Part shown: piece after piece, positions 34,356 to 42,890 of the stretch
Layout of the letters: every line of letters starts with the position of its first letter
Position numbering within the stretch: the stretch's first letter is position 1
DNA from: Pelagibacteraceae bacterium AG-325-C03
GTDB lineage: Bacteria > Pseudomonadota > Alphaproteobacteria > Pelagibacterales > Pelagibacteraceae
NCBI GenBank assembly: GCA_003283025.1
Contig: QBYC01000003.1
Span: 1-48,075, forward strand
Reading direction: 5' to 3'
DNA: 48,075 nucleotides
The notes under the pieces: model-generated
What the model saw: the letters and a program-made list of their open reading frames with translations, nothing else
Database searches by the model: none
What the model was told of the DNA's origin: nothing
Program-made: the position numbers and the translations under genes

Positions 34356-35067
34356 TTGCCTTTGTACCTCCTAAGTAAGATTCTTTAACGCTTTCATCAT
34401 ACATAAGTTTTTTACTCTCTCCCTCGACGTTTATTACGCCATCTTTAATAACGTAACCATAATCTGCTAAAAGTAGAGCCATTCTCACGTTCTGTTCCAC
34501 AACTAAAACTGTTAATCCATCTTTTCTAATTCTATTTATATTCTTAAAAATATCTAAAACAATTTGAGGCGCTAGGGCAGCACTAGGTTCATCTAACATT
34601 ATCATTTTAGGATTAGACATTAAGCCTCGACCTATACACAACATTTGTAGCTCACCCCCAGAAAGTGTCGCAGCTAATTGATCTTTTCTCTCATTTAATC
34701 TTGGAAAATAATTGAAAACTTTTTCTAAATTATCTTTTAATTTTTGCTTTGTTTTTAAGATAAAACCACCTAATCTTAAATTTTCCGTGACTGACATTGC
34801 TGGAAAAACATCTTTACCTTGTGTTACTTGAACTAAACCTCTTGCTACAATTTCGTGTGGAGGTAAATTTTGAATTTCTTCGTTGTTAAATTCTATTGTT
34901 CCTTTCCATGATCTAATTAGTCCTGAGGCAGCTTTTAGAATTGTCGATTTACCGGTTCCGTTTCCTCCAAGTAATGCAACTATGGATTGTTTTTCAACTT
35001 TCATGTTTGCACCGTTTAAAATTTGGACGGTTCCATAACCTGAAACTAGTTGATTTACTTTTAACAA
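34348..35067 (-). CDS. livF: Branched-chain amino acid-type ABC transporter ATP-binding protein (LivF family)
   Basis: ABC ATPase with Walker A GGNGTGKST (about 34-42), signature LSGGELQM, Walker B MIMLDEPSAALAPQ and H-loop region VVEQNV. The start is a TTG at 35067 preceded by GGGGG with a 5-base spacing, giving the usual LivF N-terminus MLKVNQLVSGYG. A TTG four codons upstream (35079) overlaps that GGGGG and is less likely. It heads the livF-livH-panE-acs-ech operon, divergent from livK over about 100 bases. Confidence 0.93.
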   Translation of the reverse strand: MLKVNQLVSGYGTVQILNGANMKVEKQSIVALLGGNGTGKSTILKAASGLIRSWKGTIEFNNEEIQNLPPHEIVARGLVQVTQGKDVFPAMSVTENLRLGGFILKTKQKLKDNLEKVFNYFPRLNERKDQLAATLSGGELQMLCIGRGLMSNPKMIMLDEPSAALAPQIVLDIFKNINRIRKDGLTVLVVEQNVRMALLLADYGYVIKDGVINVEGESKKLMYDESVKESYLGGTKANV

Positions 35068-35109
35068 TCTTGCCCCCAAAAATTTCGATTAAATAAAATG
35101 TTTAACGTT

Positions 35110-35136
35110 TTGACAATATAACTATTATTTTATAGC
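35110..35136 (+). promoter_or_regulatory. Candidate promoter for livK
   Basis: A perfect -35 hexamer TTGACA (35110-35115) is followed after 15 bases by TATAGC (35131-35136), a fair -10. It lies about 35 bases before the livK start in the livF/livK divergent gap. The livK ATG has a GGGGG ribosome-binding site at 35161-35165. The short spacer keeps confidence moderate. Confidence 0.4.
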
Positions 35137-35169
35137 CTAAGCAACAATTAAATAACAAATGGGGGAAAT

Positions 35170-36360
35170 ATGAACAAACTAAAATTTGTTTTTTCGACAA
35201 TTATCTTTTCCGTAGGTTTAGTAATCACAACATTAGCTCAGGCAGAAACAATTAAAATTGGTGTTTCATTCAGAATGCTTTCAGATGTTGGATATAAACA
35301 CGGAGAGTTAATTACAGATACGGTTGCTCTATGGAATAAAGAGGGCACTATCAACGGTCAAAAAGTTGACTTAACACTTTATAATGATGAATGTAAATCT
35401 GAGAAAGGTGTAGCAAACGCAACAAAACTTGCTTATCAAGATAAAGTTCACGTTATAATCGGATCAAGCTGTAGTTCAGTTACATTACCAATGGTACCAG
35501 TATCTGCCAAAGCTAAAGTTCCACAAATCATACCTCACTCTACAAATGCAGACATTACTAAAAAAGGTAGTGAATACATTTTCAGAGTGCCTGTATCATC
35601 TAGATTTTACAAAATCGTACAAGGTAAATACACTGCAGAAAACCAAGGTACTAAAATAGCTTATATCTATGGTCCTGATGCAGCTGGTAAAGATTTTGCA
35701 TTATCATTAGCTGATTACATGAGAGAAAACTATAATGTTGAGCCTACTTATATGGTTCAGTCAGGTGAGAAAGAGACTGACTTTAGAAGTTACTTAACAA
35801 AAGCTAAAGCTACTAATCCAGAAGTGCTTGTAATTTCAGCACTGATGGATGAGACGGTACGTGGTCTAGTTCAATCATATGAAGTTGGAATTCCAAAATC
35901 TGTTCACAGAGTAACAGCTTCTATTGGTTCAAAAGTAGAGATCCCAACAAACGCTGGATCTGCTGCTAAAGGAGTAACATATGCTGCTGCATTTGCTGCG
36001 TCTGACAAAAGACCTGTAGCGAAAAAATTCGTGAAAATGGTAAAAGATAAATACGGTGTTGTACCAGGACACGACTTTTCTCAAATGATGGACTTATTAG
36101 ATATTTTAGAGATAGCTCTTAAGAAGACTAAGTTCACTGGAGATTTAGCAGCTGATAGAAATAGTTTAAGAGACGCTATTGCAGCTACTACTGACTTTAA
36201 TGGTTTAGCATCTGGTCCAATTAATTTCTGTAAATCAGGTACACCTGAGTGTAGAGATGGCAACAGAACTCCTGTTATGATTGAATACACAAGAGGTGGT
36301 AAAAACTTTAAAACAGCGGTTGCAGGTACAGTTACTTTCAACGCTAGTGCTGGTTTATAA
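35170..36360 (+). CDS. livK: Branched-chain amino acid-type ABC transporter substrate-binding protein
   Basis: Periplasmic binding protein of 396 residues, type I fold (Peripla_BP_6). A signal peptide covers about 1-25 and ends in TLAQAE. The mature region begins TIKIGVSFRMLSDVGYKHG and includes VHVIIGSSCSSVTLPMVPVS and YIYGPDAAGKDFALSLADYM. The ligand is not evident; relatives bind amino acids, amides or small acids. It has a strong ribosome-binding site (GGGGG) and is followed by a clear terminator, so it is probably made in excess over the permease genes downstream. Confidence 0.92.
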   Translation: MNKLKFVFSTIIFSVGLVITTLAQAETIKIGVSFRMLSDVGYKHGELITDTVALWNKEGTINGQKVDLTLYNDECKSEKGVANATKLAYQDKVHVIIGSSCSSVTLPMVPVSAKAKVPQIIPHSTNADITKKGSEYIFRVPVSSRFYKIVQGKYTAENQGTKIAYIYGPDAAGKDFALSLADYMRENYNVEPTYMVQSGEKETDFRSYLTKAKATNPEVLVISALMDETVRGLVQSYEVGIPKSVHRVTASIGSKVEIPTNAGSAAKGVTYAAAFAASDKRPVAKKFVKMVKDKYGVVPGHDFSQMMDLLDILEIALKKTKFTGDLAADRNSLRDAIAATTDFNGLASGPINFCKSGTPECRDGNRTPVMIEYTRGGKNFKTAVAGTVTFNASAGL

Positions 36361-36372
36361 TAAATAAAAATT

Positions 36373-36406
36373 AATGAGCGGTAGGTAAAATTACCGCTCA
36401 TTTTTT
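36373..36406 (+). terminator. Rho-independent terminator after livK
   Basis: The 9-base stem TGAGCGGTA / TACCGCTCA (36375-36383 and 36392-36400), extendable with A/T pairs, encloses an 8-base loop and is followed by six T. It stands between livK and the downstream oxygenase-livM-livG genes on the same strand, so partial read-through or another promoter must supply them. On the minus strand no gene needs it. Confidence 0.88.
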
Positions 36407-36425
36407 ATTAGGAAATTATAAAAAA

Positions 36426-37292
36426 ATGATCGACGTTAATAAATTATCAAAAATTAAAAGCAATTTTCCAGTAATGGTTGGAAAAAAAGCTATATCAGCA
36501 AGAGATTGTGAAATACTTATTAATGAAATTAAAAAAGCTAAATCTTTTGATGATCTTATTCAAGGGGGAAGAAATAGAATTAATAAAGGTTCAAAAAATT
36601 TCAAAAACTATCTAAAAAAATCTAAATTATCGAGAAAATTATATAATCAATTCAATAGCAAATCGTTTTATAGAAAAGTTGAATATTGTTTTAAAAGGAC
36701 TTTTAAAACTTATGGATGGTCAAACACCTTCTTGCCAAAGAAATTCTTAGCTCAAAAATATACAAATAAAAGATTAATGAATTCAAAAGAATTAGTAAAA
36801 ATGTTAGGAAAATCCTATAAAAACCCAGATGTAAATTTAGATATTGATTTTTCCGTATCCAGAGGAGGCTATAGATTAAGACCACATAGAGATGATGTGA
36901 CAAGACTTTATAATTTTTTAATTTACCTAAATGATATCCCTAAAAAGAATGGTGGATCATTAACAATATTTAAAAAAAAAACAGATATGAAACTAAGAAA
37001 AAGTTTTAAAAGGTTCCCAAGTATTTCAGAATTAGCAAAAGTTAAAGAATTTACGCCTTCAAGAGGTAGCGTTATATTCTTTCAATCTACTCCAAATTCC
37101 TACCACGGAGTAACATTATTTAGAGAGGAAAAAGGTAAAAAAAGATTTTTCATTTATGGAAGTTATGCGCTAAGCAAACCTGTCGTTTGGAAATTTAAGA
37201 ATGTAAGCTATCTTCCAAAAATTAAGAAAACTAATAAAAAATTACTTACATCAAGCCATGACTCAGATTACTTTTTGAAAGAAGCTGGTTAA
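36426..37292 (+). CDS. 2-oxoglutarate/Fe(II)-dependent oxygenase family protein
   Basis: A 288-residue protein with a Fe(II)-binding facial triad: H154 and D156 in LRPHRDDVTR, distal H227 in NSYHGVTLF, and R240 as the likely 2-oxoglutarate-binding Arg (about 13 residues after the distal His, as in 2OG-FeII_Oxy_3 proteins). The N-terminal 140 residues are Lys-rich and unrecognised. It is inserted between livK and livM, and its TAA overlaps the livM ATG (TAATG). It may hydroxylate the transported compound or a derivative; the substrate is unknown. Confidence 0.78.
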   Translation: MIDVNKLSKIKSNFPVMVGKKAISARDCEILINEIKKAKSFDDLIQGGRNRINKGSKNFKNYLKKSKLSRKLYNQFNSKSFYRKVEYCFKRTFKTYGWSNTFLPKKFLAQKYTNKRLMNSKELVKMLGKSYKNPDVNLDIDFSVSRGGYRLRPHRDDVTRLYNFLIYLNDIPKKNGGSLTIFKKKTDMKLRKSFKRFPSISELAKVKEFTPSRGSVIFFQSTPNSYHGVTLFREEKGKKRFFIYGSYALSKPVVWKFKNVSYLPKIKKTNKKLLTSSHDSDYFLKEAG

Positions 37293-38281
37293 TGGAAAAA
37301 TTCAAAATATTAATTAGAAACTATCCTTTTATCGCGTTTATAATAGCTTTTTGTATTCTTGCCCTTGTGCCGTCTGTTATTTTTACAGATGTGTACCAGT
37401 CTCATTTAGCAACTCTTATTTTTGTTAACATAGTAGTTGCAGCAGGATTGAATATTGTTAAAGGATATTGCGGACAAGTAACAGTAGGCCATGTCGGACT
37501 TTTTGCAGTTGGTTCTTATACTGCTGGAACGTTATTTCTTTATTTGGGCTTAGGTTTTTGGGTCACATTACCAATAGCAATCGTGGTTACTGCATTTTTT
37601 GGCGTAGCAATGGGTATACCATCTTTTAGATTAGAAGGACCTTATTTAGCCTTAGCAACATTAGGTGGAGGAGAGGCAATTAGATTATTTATTGAAAATG
37701 GAAATTTCTTTAGATCAACTTTCGGTATTTCAGATATTCCAACTCCATCTTTAATGGGATTTAATTTTGACTCACCAGATAGATATTATTTTATTTCAAT
37801 GACCATAATGATAATTGCGGTTTATTTTTCATTTAGTATTTTAAGATCAGGAATTGGTCGAGCATTTATGTCTATACGAGAGGATCCGATATGTGCTGCT
37901 GCTGCCGGTATTAACGTAAAGAAATATAAAATATTAGCATTTATTTTAAGCGCTATGTTCGCTGGTGCTGCGGGCGCTGTATATGCCCACATGCCGCCAG
38001 GATATATCCATCCAAATAACTACACAGTTATTGAGATGGTAACTTTTTTAGCTATGGTCGTGCTCGGAGGGTTAGGACATATCTGGGGAGGAATAATCGG
38101 AGCAGTCATAATTACAATTGTTTACGATTTAACTCGTCCTTTATACAAATACCAATTGTTAATATTTGGTCTAACTATAGTTTTAACTATTTTATTTATG
38201 CCAAAAGGTATTGGCGGTTTTATTGACAGATACTTTTTAGAGAAAAGATTTAAAAAGAAAACAGGAACAGAAAAAACTTAA
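37292..38281 (+). CDS. livM: Branched-chain amino acid-type ABC transporter permease (LivM family)
   Basis: Permease of 329 residues with about 9-10 hydrophobic helices. LivM-type motifs are GLNIVKGYCGQVTVGHVGLFAVGSY (positions about 53-77), LEGPYLALATLGGGEAI, and EMVTFLAMVVLGGLGHIWGG, the ATPase-contact loop. It is joined by TAATG overlaps to the oxygenase upstream and livG downstream. It forms the second half of the channel with LivH, which is encoded on the other strand. Confidence 0.94.
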   Translation: MEKFKILIRNYPFIAFIIAFCILALVPSVIFTDVYQSHLATLIFVNIVVAAGLNIVKGYCGQVTVGHVGLFAVGSYTAGTLFLYLGLGFWVTLPIAIVVTAFFGVAMGIPSFRLEGPYLALATLGGGEAIRLFIENGNFFRSTFGISDIPTPSLMGFNFDSPDRYYFISMTIMIIAVYFSFSILRSGIGRAFMSIREDPICAAAAGINVKKYKILAFILSAMFAGAAGAVYAHMPPGYIHPNNYTVIEMVTFLAMVVLGGLGHIWGGIIGAVIITIVYDLTRPLYKYQLLIFGLTIVLTILFMPKGIGGFIDRYFLEKRFKKKTGTEKT

Positions 38282-39078
38282 TGATTTTAAAAACTAAACA
38301 ACTAACAAAATCTTTTGGCGGTTTAAAAGCTATGGATAAAGTAGATTTTGAACTTAAAAAAAATGAAATAAGAGGCATCATTGGACCAAATGGTTCTGGA
38401 AAAAGCACATTCTTCAACTTAGTCTCAGGAATATATGATAGCGACCCAGGAAGTTATATTGAGTTTGATGGGCATGATATTACCTTTACACCGCCATATA
38501 AAATAGCTGGATATGGTTTATCTCGAACTTTTCAACTTTTAAGACTTTATCAAGATATGACAGTAATTGATAATGTGATGGCTGGTTACCATACCAAAGT
38601 TCCATATAGTTTTATTGATGCAGTTGTGGGAAGAAAAAAAATTTGGGATCAAGAGAGAGCTATAAAAGAAGAAATGATGGAGCTTTTATCATTTGTGGGT
38701 TTAGCAGATTATGCTGAACTAAATGCAAGTGAACTTTCTGGAGGTCAGAGAAGATTATTAGTATTAGCCAGAGCAATCGCTATGAAACCAAAGTTGTTGA
38801 TGTTAGATGAACCAGCAGCAGGATTGTCACCAGTTAACGTAGATAACCTTATGAAGATTATTATGCAATTAAAAGATAAGTACGGTCTTACTTTAATTAT
38901 TATTGAACATATTCTTAAAGTAGTGATGGATACTTGTAATACAGTAACAGTATTTGATCATGGTCAAAAAATAGCTGAGGGAACTCCATCGAAAGTTAAA
39001 GACGATAATGCCGTGATCGAGGCTTATCTTGGTAAGAAAATGGATGATGAGGAGATGAGAAAAGCACTTGCAGTATAA
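38281..39078 (+). CDS. livG: Branched-chain amino acid-type ABC transporter ATP-binding protein (LivG family)
   Basis: ABC ATPase of 265 residues. Walker A GPNGSGKST is at 35-43, the Q-loop segment is LSRTFQLLRLYQDMTVIDNV, the signature is LSGGQRRLLVLARAIA, Walker B is LLMLDEPAAGLSP, and the H-loop is IIEHILKVVM. The C-terminal AYLG segment is typical of LivG. It starts on the TAATG overlap with livM. A 40-base gap leads to the phytanoyl-CoA dioxygenase-like gene. Confidence 0.95.
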   Translation: MILKTKQLTKSFGGLKAMDKVDFELKKNEIRGIIGPNGSGKSTFFNLVSGIYDSDPGSYIEFDGHDITFTPPYKIAGYGLSRTFQLLRLYQDMTVIDNVMAGYHTKVPYSFIDAVVGRKKIWDQERAIKEEMMELLSFVGLADYAELNASELSGGQRRLLVLARAIAMKPKLLMLDEPAAGLSPVNVDNLMKIIMQLKDKYGLTLIIIEHILKVVMDTCNTVTVFDHGQKIAEGTPSKVKDDNAVIEAYLGKKMDDEEMRKALAV

Positions 39079-39118
39079 TTTGGTTTTGATATTGTTTTTA
39101 TAATTATCTTAAGATTCC

Positions 39119-40099
39119 ATGGCTCAAAATATTAGAAAAGAATTCGAGAAAAACGGTTTTGTCAGAATTCGAAATGTTCTGGATTATAAATTAGACTTAG
39201 AACCAATATTAAACGATATGGCTTTCATCATGAACAGACTAGTTCATAGATTCGTTCCTAAAAAAGATAAAAAAAGAGTATTAGGGCTAAGCTTTAAAAA
39301 GAAATACTCACATTTAGTTAAATTGAATATTCCAGAATTGGATCAATATTTTAATATAAGACTTCCACGAGATGTTAATGTAGACAGCGATTTTTTTGCA
39401 AGCCAATCCATCTTTAATCTAATTAAAAATTATAAAATTTTAGAGAAAGTTTCTAAAATACTTGGACAGGAAATTTCTTCTAATCCTTGTCAAAATTCTA
39501 GAATAAAACAACCTGAAAAAGCAATTTCTAAAAAAAATTTACATGATGGTTTAGTTGGCAGAACCCCATGGCACCAAGATGCTGGGGTAATGAACAAAAA
39601 AGGTCAAAAGGGCACTGAATTAGTTACTTGCTGGATACCTTTTACAAAAACAAGAATAGAAAATGGATGTATGTTGGCTGTTAAAGAAAGTCATAAATTA
39701 GGTTTAGTAAATCATGATACAGGTAGCAAAGGTCAAGTTGAAATTAAAGGTAAAGAAAAAATAGATGATTTAAAAACTATTGCTTTAGAGGCTAATGTTG
39801 GTGATATTATTTTATTAAGTAGGTATTTAATCCATTGCTCTCTTCCAAATAAATCAAAAAATTTTAGAATAAGTATGGATTTAAGATTTAATAAAACAGG
39901 GCAACATTCTGGAAGGGATCCATTACCAAGTTTTGTAGTAAAAAGTAAAAATAAAAAAAATATTAAAGTTAAAAATTACAAACAATGGATAGCGATGTGG
40001 GAAGAGGCTAAAAATAAATGTATTCCAAGAAAATGGACTTATAAGTATCCATTACCAACTTTTAAAAACTCAAAAAGAGATTTACCAAACGTCATATAA
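39119..40099 (+). CDS. Phytanoyl-CoA dioxygenase (PhyH) family protein
   Basis: Fe(II)/2-oxoglutarate oxygenase fold of 326 residues. H152 and D154 lie in TPWHQDAGVM, the distal H239 in LIHCSLPNKS, and R250 in FRISMDLR is the likely co-substrate Arg; all are in PhyH order. CWIPFTKTRIENGCMLAVKESHK is a typical core strand region. Family members hydroxylate diverse small molecules such as ectoine or phytanoyl-CoA. Downstream of livG, it is the second oxygenase in this operon and probably part of the same pathway. Substrate unknown. Confidence 0.87.
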   Translation: MAQNIRKEFEKNGFVRIRNVLDYKLDLEPILNDMAFIMNRLVHRFVPKKDKKRVLGLSFKKKYSHLVKLNIPELDQYFNIRLPRDVNVDSDFFASQSIFNLIKNYKILEKVSKILGQEISSNPCQNSRIKQPEKAISKKNLHDGLVGRTPWHQDAGVMNKKGQKGTELVTCWIPFTKTRIENGCMLAVKESHKLGLVNHDTGSKGQVEIKGKEKIDDLKTIALEANVGDIILLSRYLIHCSLPNKSKNFRISMDLRFNKTGQHSGRDPLPSFVVKSKNKKNIKVKNYKQWIAMWEEAKNKCIPRKWTYKYPLPTFKNSKRDLPNVI

Positions 40100-40107
40100 T
40101 TTATTAA

Positions 40108-41031
40108 ATGCAATCCGTAACTAAGCGGGTCAACTACACAAATTTTGTGTTAGCTTTGTTAGGCTACTTTTTATTTGTATGTCAGGACACAATTTCAAAA
40201 GATTTAATTAATAGATATCACTCCACTCAAATTGTTTTGTTTTCGTCATTTGCAGCATTAATAACTGTAGTAATTTATACTCAATATAAACATGCTTGGC
40301 ATAAATTAAAAAAGGCAAGTTTCACTGTTCATTTTTTTAGAACCTTAACAATGTTTTTGGCTATGAGTAGTTTCGTTTATTCAACTTATTATTTACCGCT
40401 TACTACACTTTACAGCATCATTTTTACTATTCCTTTATTATTAACAATTGGGGGTGCTATTTTTTTAAAAGAAAAAGTTAGTTGGAGAAGGTATTTGGCA
40501 ACTATAATTGGATTTATTGGAGCTATCATAGCTATTGATCCTTTTAGTAATGAGTTTAGTAAAATAGGAATACTTGCTATCATAATGCCGTTTCTGCCAG
40601 CAGCTAGTTATTTAATAGTTAGAAAATACGGACAACAGGAAAGTTTGTTTTCTTTTCTTATCTATGGAAAATTATTAATGATTTTATTTGCTGGAATTGT
40701 TGCTGTTTATTTTTATAAACCGATGCCAATTAATGATTTATTTGTAAACTTGATGGGTGGTACATTTAGAGGAGTAGCTATAATTTTTGTTATAAATTCA
40801 GCTAGACATTTACCGTCATCAATATTTGCTTCCGCTCAATATATTCAAATAATTGCTGGAGGGATTATTGGATATTTAGTGTTTCAAGACCTTCCAGGTC
40901 TTAATGTCTACTTTGGAAGTCTTTTAATAATTGGAGCTGGATTATATATTATATTAAGAGAGGCAAAGCTTGGTGTAAATATTGTTACATCTACAACTAG
41001 GCATCCAACTATTCCAATTAAAAAAGATTAA
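40108..41031 (+). CDS. EamA/DMT-family transporter
   Basis: A 307-residue membrane protein with ten predicted helices in two EamA repeats (about 15-140 and 150-290). Typical stretches are FRTLTMFLAMSSFVYSTYYL and TLYSIIFTIPLLLTIGGAIFLKE. Members export or import amino acids, nucleotide sugars and other metabolites. It starts 8 bases after the PhyH-like gene, so it belongs to the livK-side transcript. Its stop overlaps the end of the convergent PanB-like gene by 4 bases. Substrate unknown. Confidence 0.88.
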   Translation: MQSVTKRVNYTNFVLALLGYFLFVCQDTISKDLINRYHSTQIVLFSSFAALITVVIYTQYKHAWHKLKKASFTVHFFRTLTMFLAMSSFVYSTYYLPLTTLYSIIFTIPLLLTIGGAIFLKEKVSWRRYLATIIGFIGAIIAIDPFSNEFSKIGILAIIMPFLPAASYLIVRKYGQQESLFSFLIYGKLLMILFAGIVAVYFYKPMPINDLFVNLMGGTFRGVAIIFVINSARHLPSSIFASAQYIQIIAGGIIGYLVFQDLPGLNVYFGSLLIIGAGLYIILREAKLGVNIVTSTTRHPTIPIKKD

Positions 41032-41840
41032 AGTTTTTTTTTAAAATTTTCTAAAATTTCTTCGTTTACATTAACTGAGTTTTCAGGTCCAGGAAATTTT
41101 CCCTCTAAACTATCTTTGATAAATGCTTTTAGTGCTTTGACTCTTTCAATTTCAATGTCATCTTTCATCTTTTTTAAATTTGTATAAGCTTTTGCATGTC
41201 TAGGGGACTTTTCTTGTTCACCACATATATCATTCATGAATAAATACATAACATCAGCTTTTTTTCCAGATCCAAGGGATACAGTAACAATACTTGTTCT
41301 TTTTGATATTTCGCCCATAACATTTTCAGGAATAACTTCACATTCAGCTGAAAAAGCCCCAGCATCTTCTAAACGTTTAAATTTTTTAAATAGTTCGTAT
41401 GCTTCATCAGCAGTTTTGCCTACAGCTCTTCATCCACCAATCCAAGTAGATTTTCTAGGAACCAGACCTAAATGACCCATAACTGGAACATCTTCTTTTG
41501 CGAGCATAGAAACTATGTCCATACTTCTTGCAGTCATAACTGCATCAGCACCGTTTTCTAAAGCTTTGAAGGCACCACGTAGCACATCCTCGGCTGTAGG
41601 ATAATTATGTAGTTCAAGTGCCGCAGTATAAAAAAGAAATTTAGATCCCTCTCTAACCTTCTTAACGTTTGAAGCACTACCTATTATCATATCAAAACCA
41701 GCTTCTTCAGCTGCTTTTGCCTCTAATGAGTTATTAGCAGTTACTTGAGTAAGAATTTTTTTTCCTTTAGCTTCTATTATATCACCCACAGTGACAGTTC
41801 TTTTTGTAGGATTAGCTGCCCAAGTATAAATATTTTTCAC
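41028..41840 (-). pseudogene. PanB-like (ketopantoate hydroxymethyltransferase family) gene interrupted by in-frame TGA
   Basis: One continuous frame from GTG at 41840 to 41028, broken only by TGA at 41430-41432. Both sides match the PanB family: VPVMGHLGLVPRKSTWIGG before the stop, RAVGKTADEAYELFKKFKRL, then AECEVIP and LEGKFPGPENSVNV after it. The stop follows GG, where family members have an aromatic residue, so TGG (Trp) or a similar codon changed to TGA is the simplest explanation. Canonical PanB metal and substrate residues (GDSLG, ADLP, KIEGG) are not conserved here. TGA ends several intact genes in this window, so it is a stop in this genome; a sequencing error remains possible. Confidence 0.8.
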
Positions 41841-41857
41841 ATTTATATTAAAACAAA

Positions 41858-42826
41858 CTATTTTGTACTTTTCAATTTTTTATAAATATTATTTACCCTA
41901 TGAACTTCAGGGGCAATATTAAAATAACACTCATATTCAATATCATTAGGTGTTACATCGAAATGATAATGACCAGCATCTTGGGTTCCTTTATAGGAGT
42001 GAAAATGAGTGTGTTCACCCGACTCCCTTAAATTAAGTTTTCCTCCTGTAGGATCACCAGTCCAAAGAATTGAGTAGCATTGAAAATGAGGCCCAATAGG
42101 TTCATAGAACTGTAAAAAATCTTTCACACATTTCATTTGTTTTGGGTCGTAATATTCATGTTTAATAGTATCGTAGTCTGGTTGAACATGAGATTTAATT
42201 TTACCTTTTAAAATTCTAAAAATACCTGCTACGGCCACATGATTGTTATTTGCAATTGAAAGATTATCACTCAAAGCTTTACGCATAGCTTGAGGTAGAG
42301 AACCTTGTTCACCAGATCTTCCTTTAATTATAATCTTAATAACTTTTCCAATTTTTCCATCAGAGTAGTAAATATTTCCTAAACCACCGTGTTTTCGAGC
42401 AGAATATTTTGAAGCTTTGCAATTATTTTGCTCGTCTACTTGAGCAATTATTGATCTAGACTCATTATTAATTAAATTTTCATTAATAACTAACTCACCA
42501 CAATGCCCATCTAAACATGACATAGCACCAGATCCTGCTCCTAAAGCATAAGATTTTTCAGATCCAATTCTTTTTGCAATCTCTTCAAAATCAAATTCAG
42601 CACCAATAAATCTTTTATCGTGCATATAAGGTTCGCCGCCAACATCAATAATTTTTTGATTTCCACTTAGGCCAGAAGCCGGACAGTCCCATTTTGTTAG
42701 ATCAGGACAATTTTCGATAGATATTTCAACTGACTTATAGTTTTTATCTAACCCTTTTTTTAAAGCTTCTGATATTTCTTCAAGCGAAGTATTAGCAAAT
42801 TCAGCTTTATTGATTGATAATTTCAT
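41858..42826 (-). CDS. DUF1907 (C11orf54/PTD012 ester hydrolase-like) protein
   Basis: A 322-residue protein with the zinc-binding pattern H-x-H-x9-H of the DUF1907 family: H274, H276 and H286 in HTHFHSYKGTQDAGHYH. The conserved GGEPYMHDKRF and GAGSGAMSCLDGHCGEL regions also match. The human homologue C11orf54 (PTD012) is a zinc protein with ester hydrolase activity in vitro; its physiological substrate is unclear. It lies 17 bases upstream of the PanB-like gene on the same strand and is probably co-transcribed. An esterase or lactonase step in the local pathway is plausible but unproven. Confidence 0.83.
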   Translation of the reverse strand: MKLSINKAEFANTSLEEISEALKKGLDKNYKSVEISIENCPDLTKWDCPASGLSGNQKIIDVGGEPYMHDKRFIGAEFDFEEIAKRIGSEKSYALGAGSGAMSCLDGHCGELVINENLINNESRSIIAQVDEQNNCKASKYSARKHGGLGNIYYSDGKIGKVIKIIIKGRSGEQGSLPQAMRKALSDNLSIANNNHVAVAGIFRILKGKIKSHVQPDYDTIKHEYYDPKQMKCVKDFLQFYEPIGPHFQCYSILWTGDPTGGKLNLRESGEHTHFHSYKGTQDAGHYHFDVTPNDIEYECYFNIAPEVHRVNNIYKKLKSTK

Positions 42827-42890
42827 GATGTATTAATATCATTAATTAATAATAATCAAATTAAATCTAAAAGTTATATATAATTTTTAT

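Noticed and set aside
41430-41432. Selenocysteine or TGA-as-Trp recoding
   Set aside because: Several intact genes use TGA as a natural stop (ychF, lgt, MhpD-like), and I see no selenocysteine-insertion hairpin immediately downstream; a mutation or read error is simpler.
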